Assembly (NCBI GenBank): GCA_018662225.1
Contig: JABJGO010000060.1
Coordinates: 1 to 48,077, forward strand
Source: Rhodospirillales bacterium
Lineage (GTDB): Bacteria; Pseudomonadota; Alphaproteobacteria; Rhodospirillales; Casp-alpha2
Length of the DNA stretch: 48,077 bases
Direction: 5' to 3'
In this document: positions 45,795-48,077 of the stretch, piece after piece
Layout of the letters: each line of letters starts with the position of its first letter
Numbering within the stretch: position 1 is the first letter of the stretch
Position numbers and translations under genes: made by a program
Notes under the pieces: generated by a model
Database searches by the model: none
Told to the model about the DNA's origin: nothing
Seen by the model: the letters and a program-made list of their open reading frames with translations, nothing else

Positions 45795-46121
45795 ATGAAT
45801 ACATATGACCCAACTCTTGCCATTCGCGACGACAACCTGCGGCTTATTCTGGCCAAGGACCACGATCAGTGGCTAGCCAGCGAATGGCGTTATCACCATA
45901 TCTGGTTATGGGTCGCTGGCAGCCTGCTGGCCGTAACGGCCATCGGCCTAATGGCGCAGATGCTGGTTTTCCTGATCCTGAGCGCTCTCTGCCCTGTGTG
46001 GCTCGCCCTGTTCGTCAAGGCCTCTTATGAAATGCGCCGCATTCGCGCGTGGCAGCACGATCACCACGCATTCTTGCGCAAATACAATCGGGCTCATCTG
46101 TCCGGCATTATACCTGCTTAA
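45795..46121 (+). CDS. Small membrane protein, unknown
   Basis: 108 residues with two TM helices (IWLWVAGSLLAVTAIGLMA and MLVFLILSALCPVWLALFV) and a basic, His-rich C-terminal tail (RRIRAWQHDHHAFLRKYNRAH). No family recognised. No ribosome-binding site precedes the ATG, and the -10-like TATACT is only five bases away. The gene overlaps the radical SAM gene by 14 bp at their 3' ends. Confidence 0.65.
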   Translation: MNTYDPTLAIRDDNLRLILAKDHDQWLASEWRYHHIWLWVAGSLLAVTAIGLMAQMLVFLILSALCPVWLALFVKASYEMRRIRAWQHDHHAFLRKYNRAHLSGIIPA

Positions 46122-47190
46122 AGCGAAGCGGCGTGCGCTTGCGGCCCCAATCGCCGGGCGGGCCATCAAACACACCGGCGATCAGATCACCACAATTGTT
46201 ACAGCGCCCTTCACGGTTGCCGCCCATGCGAATATTCCAATCAGACAATTCATACCAGTCGCGGCCAATGAGTATGGTGTTGCATGACGGGCAGTAGGTG
46301 GAGCTACCCGATTTGTCGTGCACGTTACCCATATAAACATAATTCAACCCATTGCCGATCGCGATATCGCGTGCGCGTTTCAGGGTCTCGGGCGGCGTGC
46401 GGGGTTTGTCTGTCATCTTCCAGTCTGGATGGAAGGCGCTGAAATGCAGCGGCACGTCGGGCCCCAGCTCATCCATGATCCACGAACTCAGCTCATCCAG
46501 TTCCTTATCTGAATCGTTCTCACCCGGGATCAGCAAGGTCGTGATTTCGAACCACACATCTGTTTCATGTTTCAGGTACCTGAGCGTATCCAGCACCGCG
46601 CCCAATTGCGCCGTACACAGTTTTTCATAAAAACTTTCGGTGAAACATTTCAAATCCACATTGGCCGCATCCATGTGGTTGAAGAATTCCACACGCGGTT
46701 CAGGGCAGATATAGCCCGCCGTCACGGCCACGGTTTTGATGTCGCGCGCATGGCAGGCTTTTGCCACGTCAACGGCATATTCCAGAAAGATCACCGGATC
46801 ATTATAGGTAAAAGCCACACTGCGCGCGCCAGCCTGAACGGCGGCGGCGGCGATCATCTCAGGCGATGCCTGCTCGGCCAGTTTATCAAATTCACGCGAC
46901 TTGGAGATATCGTAGTTCTGGCAAAACTTGCACGTCAGATTACAACCTGCCGTGCCAAACGACAGCACCGGCGTGCCAGGCAGAAAATGGTTAAGCGGTT
47001 TTTTCTCAATGGGGTCCACACAGAATCCGCTGGACCGGCCATAGGTGGTGAGCACAACCTCGTTCCCCTCACACGCACGCACAAAACAAAGCCCGCGCTG
47101 GCCGTCACGCAACTTGCAAAACCGTGGGCACAGATCGCACTGAATGCGATCATCGTCCAGCTTGTGCCAGTATCTTGTTGCCGCTGTCAT
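46108..47190 (-). CDS. AmmeMemoRadiSam-system radical SAM enzyme
   Basis: 360 residues. An N-terminal Cys cluster (CDLCPRFCKL, Cys18/21/25, then GLCFVRA) precedes the radical SAM motif CNLTCKFCQ (Cys83/87/90). FTYNDPVIFLEYA and VNVDLK-like segments fit the PflA-related fold. The C-terminus has another metal-type module, CPSCNTIL and CNNCGDLI. Homologues usually occur with AMMECR1 and MEMO1 genes in the so-called AmmeMemoRadiSam system; neither is next to it here. The ATG at 47190 is preferred over a GTG at 47205; neither has a clear ribosome-binding site. Confidence 0.85.
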   Translation of the reverse strand: MTAATRYWHKLDDDRIQCDLCPRFCKLRDGQRGLCFVRACEGNEVVLTTYGRSSGFCVDPIEKKPLNHFLPGTPVLSFGTAGCNLTCKFCQNYDISKSREFDKLAEQASPEMIAAAAVQAGARSVAFTYNDPVIFLEYAVDVAKACHARDIKTVAVTAGYICPEPRVEFFNHMDAANVDLKCFTESFYEKLCTAQLGAVLDTLRYLKHETDVWFEITTLLIPGENDSDKELDELSSWIMDELGPDVPLHFSAFHPDWKMTDKPRTPPETLKRARDIAIGNGLNYVYMGNVHDKSGSSTYCPSCNTILIGRDWYELSDWNIRMGGNREGRCNNCGDLIAGVFDGPPGDWGRKRTPLRFKQV

Positions 47191-47251
47191 GGCATAGCTT
47201 AACACAAAACGGGGAAATCAAAGGCGTCTGAATTCGACGCCGGGCAAGGTG

Positions 47252-47942
47252 TCACGATGACCTTATTGTGCGCTCGGCCGGGAATGAAACGACAACCGTG
47301 GTGCCCTTATCCAATTCGCTGGTGATCGACAGCGAACCTTCATGCAAATCAATCAGGGATTTGACGATCGCCAAGCCAAGGCCGGCACCTTCATGGGCAT
47401 GAGTATGGCTGTCCCTTACCTGTCCAAATTTATCCAAAATCAGGGATATATTTTCTTCGGCAATGCCGCAGCCGGTATCCTTTACAACCAAGCGTACCTC
47501 GTCGTCATCGCTGATTTCGCAAATCACGCCCACCTTCCCGCCTTCGGGGGTGAATTTCACCGCGTTGTGTAACAAATTGAGGAGAACCTGCTTTATTCTT
47601 AGCGGGTCCGCGCGAAGCAGCGGCAGACCATCCGGCAGGGTTGTTGTGATCTCGACACCGGCTTTTTCAGCCCTCGATCCAATCATGAGTTCACATACTG
47701 AAATGATCTCGGGTATGCTCACATCTTCCTCATTGATATCGAGTTCACCAGCTTCCACCTTGGACAGGTCAAGGATATCAGAAATAATGCCCAACAGTTG
47801 CTCACCAGACGCTTGAATGTCGCTGGTGTATTCCCGATATTTGGCATTAAGAGGGCCAAACAACTCACCGCCGATTAGTTCGGAAAAACCGATAATCGCA
47901 TTCAAGGGGGTGCGTAGTTCATGGCTCATGTTCGCCAGTGTC
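47252..47942 (-). pseudogene. Sensor histidine kinase interrupted upstream of its H-box
   Basis: The remaining 230 codons hold a complete kinase core: H-box TLANMSHELRTPLNAIIGFSE, N-box NLLHNAVKFTPEGG, G1 DTGCGIAEE, F-box DKFGQVRD, G2 GAGLGLAIVKS. Six codons before the MSHELRT Met the frame meets a TGA at 47948-47950 where a kinase would continue into its sensor or PAS domain. The break coincides with the probable IS end at 47943, so the N-terminal sensor part is separated. A truncated core could still be translated from the Met at 47929, but without sensing input. Confidence 0.75.
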
Positions 47943-48077
47943 TGACGTCAGCGCCTATGGAACAAATTAGCGGTATTGCATAAGAGAGGATTTCTGGTTC
48001 ATCGTAATGACCCGAAGGGGAATGAAGATGAGACAGAAATCGCAAACACGACAGACGGGTGCAGCCAAGGCAATCAA
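47943..48077 (+). mobile_element. Left end of a probable IS3-family insertion sequence
   Basis: From 47943 the sequence begins TGACGTCAGCGCCTATGGAA, with the TG start typical of IS3-type terminal repeats, right where the kinase reading frame breaks. The rest runs off the window, so the right end, its inverted repeat and target duplication are not visible. About 80 bp further in is a short reading frame resembling the N-terminus of an IS3 transposase OrfA. Confidence 0.6.
48022..48077 (+). CDS. Start of a probable IS3-family transposase OrfA (partial)
   Basis: Begins MKMRQKSQTRQTGAAKAI, a short basic N-terminus like those of IS3-group OrfA proteins just before their HTH domain. GAAGGGG precedes the ATG (48022), and a second ATG at 48028 is possible. 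Only 18 codons are visible, so the call leans on position next to the IS end and on the broken kinase. Confidence 0.45.
   Translation, partial: MKMRQKSQTRQTGAAKAI

Noticed and set aside
1-48077. CRISPR arrays, tRNA and rRNA genes
   Set aside because: I found no regularly spaced repeats with unique spacers and no sequence with tRNA or rRNA features.

Overview
The window is about 48 kb of dense, bacterial, chromosome-type sequence. The housekeeping genes are alphaproteobacterial in character, and the combination and order of several of them (fieF-pdxH, a DnaJ-like gene with fabI and aroC, xseB-ispA-dxs-tlyA, purM-purN, a DUF2066 gene with an AI-2E-type permease and a DnaA/Hda-like gene, pepA-holC-rnd) suggest a free-living Rhodospirillales-like organism. 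This placement is inferred from gene content and protein style, not from a phylogeny. I see no rRNA, tRNA or CRISPR array.

Layout. 1-5.1 kb: the start of a cation efflux pump, pdxH, a glycine-zipper lipoprotein, a DnaJ/CbpA-type co-chaperone, fabI, aroC and a rhodanese. 5.1-7.05 kb: an insert-like block with an AraC-type regulator and a divergent cupin lipoprotein, bounded on its left by a broken copy of the 3' end of tlyA. 7.05-11.9 kb: a minus-strand operon of an HDAC-family deacetylase, xseB, ispA, dxs and tlyA (isoprenoid precursors plus rRNA methylation). 12.0-17.5 kb: an RND efflux operon with a persulfide dioxygenase-rhodanese fusion gene. 17.6-18.4 kb: a DUF302 gene followed by a decaying copy of the 3' end of that rhodanese gene. 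18.4-20.0 kb: a small unknown three-gene unit headed by an HTH protein, divergent from a ROK sugar kinase across two palindromes.

21-31 kb: a GGDEF diguanylate cyclase with a clear sigma-54 promoter, an unknown protein, a SPOR lipoprotein, aspS, a desaturase coupled to a 2-oxoglutarate oxygenase, a GST, and a membrane protein with degenerate GGDEF and EAL domains. 31-40.7 kb: a 29-residue membrane peptide, a single-TM protein, an ABC-F ATPase, a DadA-like oxidase, ndk, purM/purN, a DUF2066 protein, an AI-2E-type permease and an Hda-like ATPase. 40.7-48 kb: a soluble double-PAS chemoreceptor, the pepA-holC-rnd operon, a small membrane protein, a radical SAM enzyme, and a histidine kinase cut at its H-box by what looks like the left end of an IS3-family element running off the window.

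The most unusual theme is a repeated architecture. At two loci (tlyA and the persulfide dioxygenase-rhodanese gene) a full gene is followed by extra cargo and then by a second, degraded copy of the gene's 3' end in the same orientation. This is what single-crossover or site-specific integration at gene 3' ends would leave. Other points are the sigma-54 promoter, the paired palindromes, a holC gene that seems to use a non-canonical start codon, and the IS-interrupted kinase.
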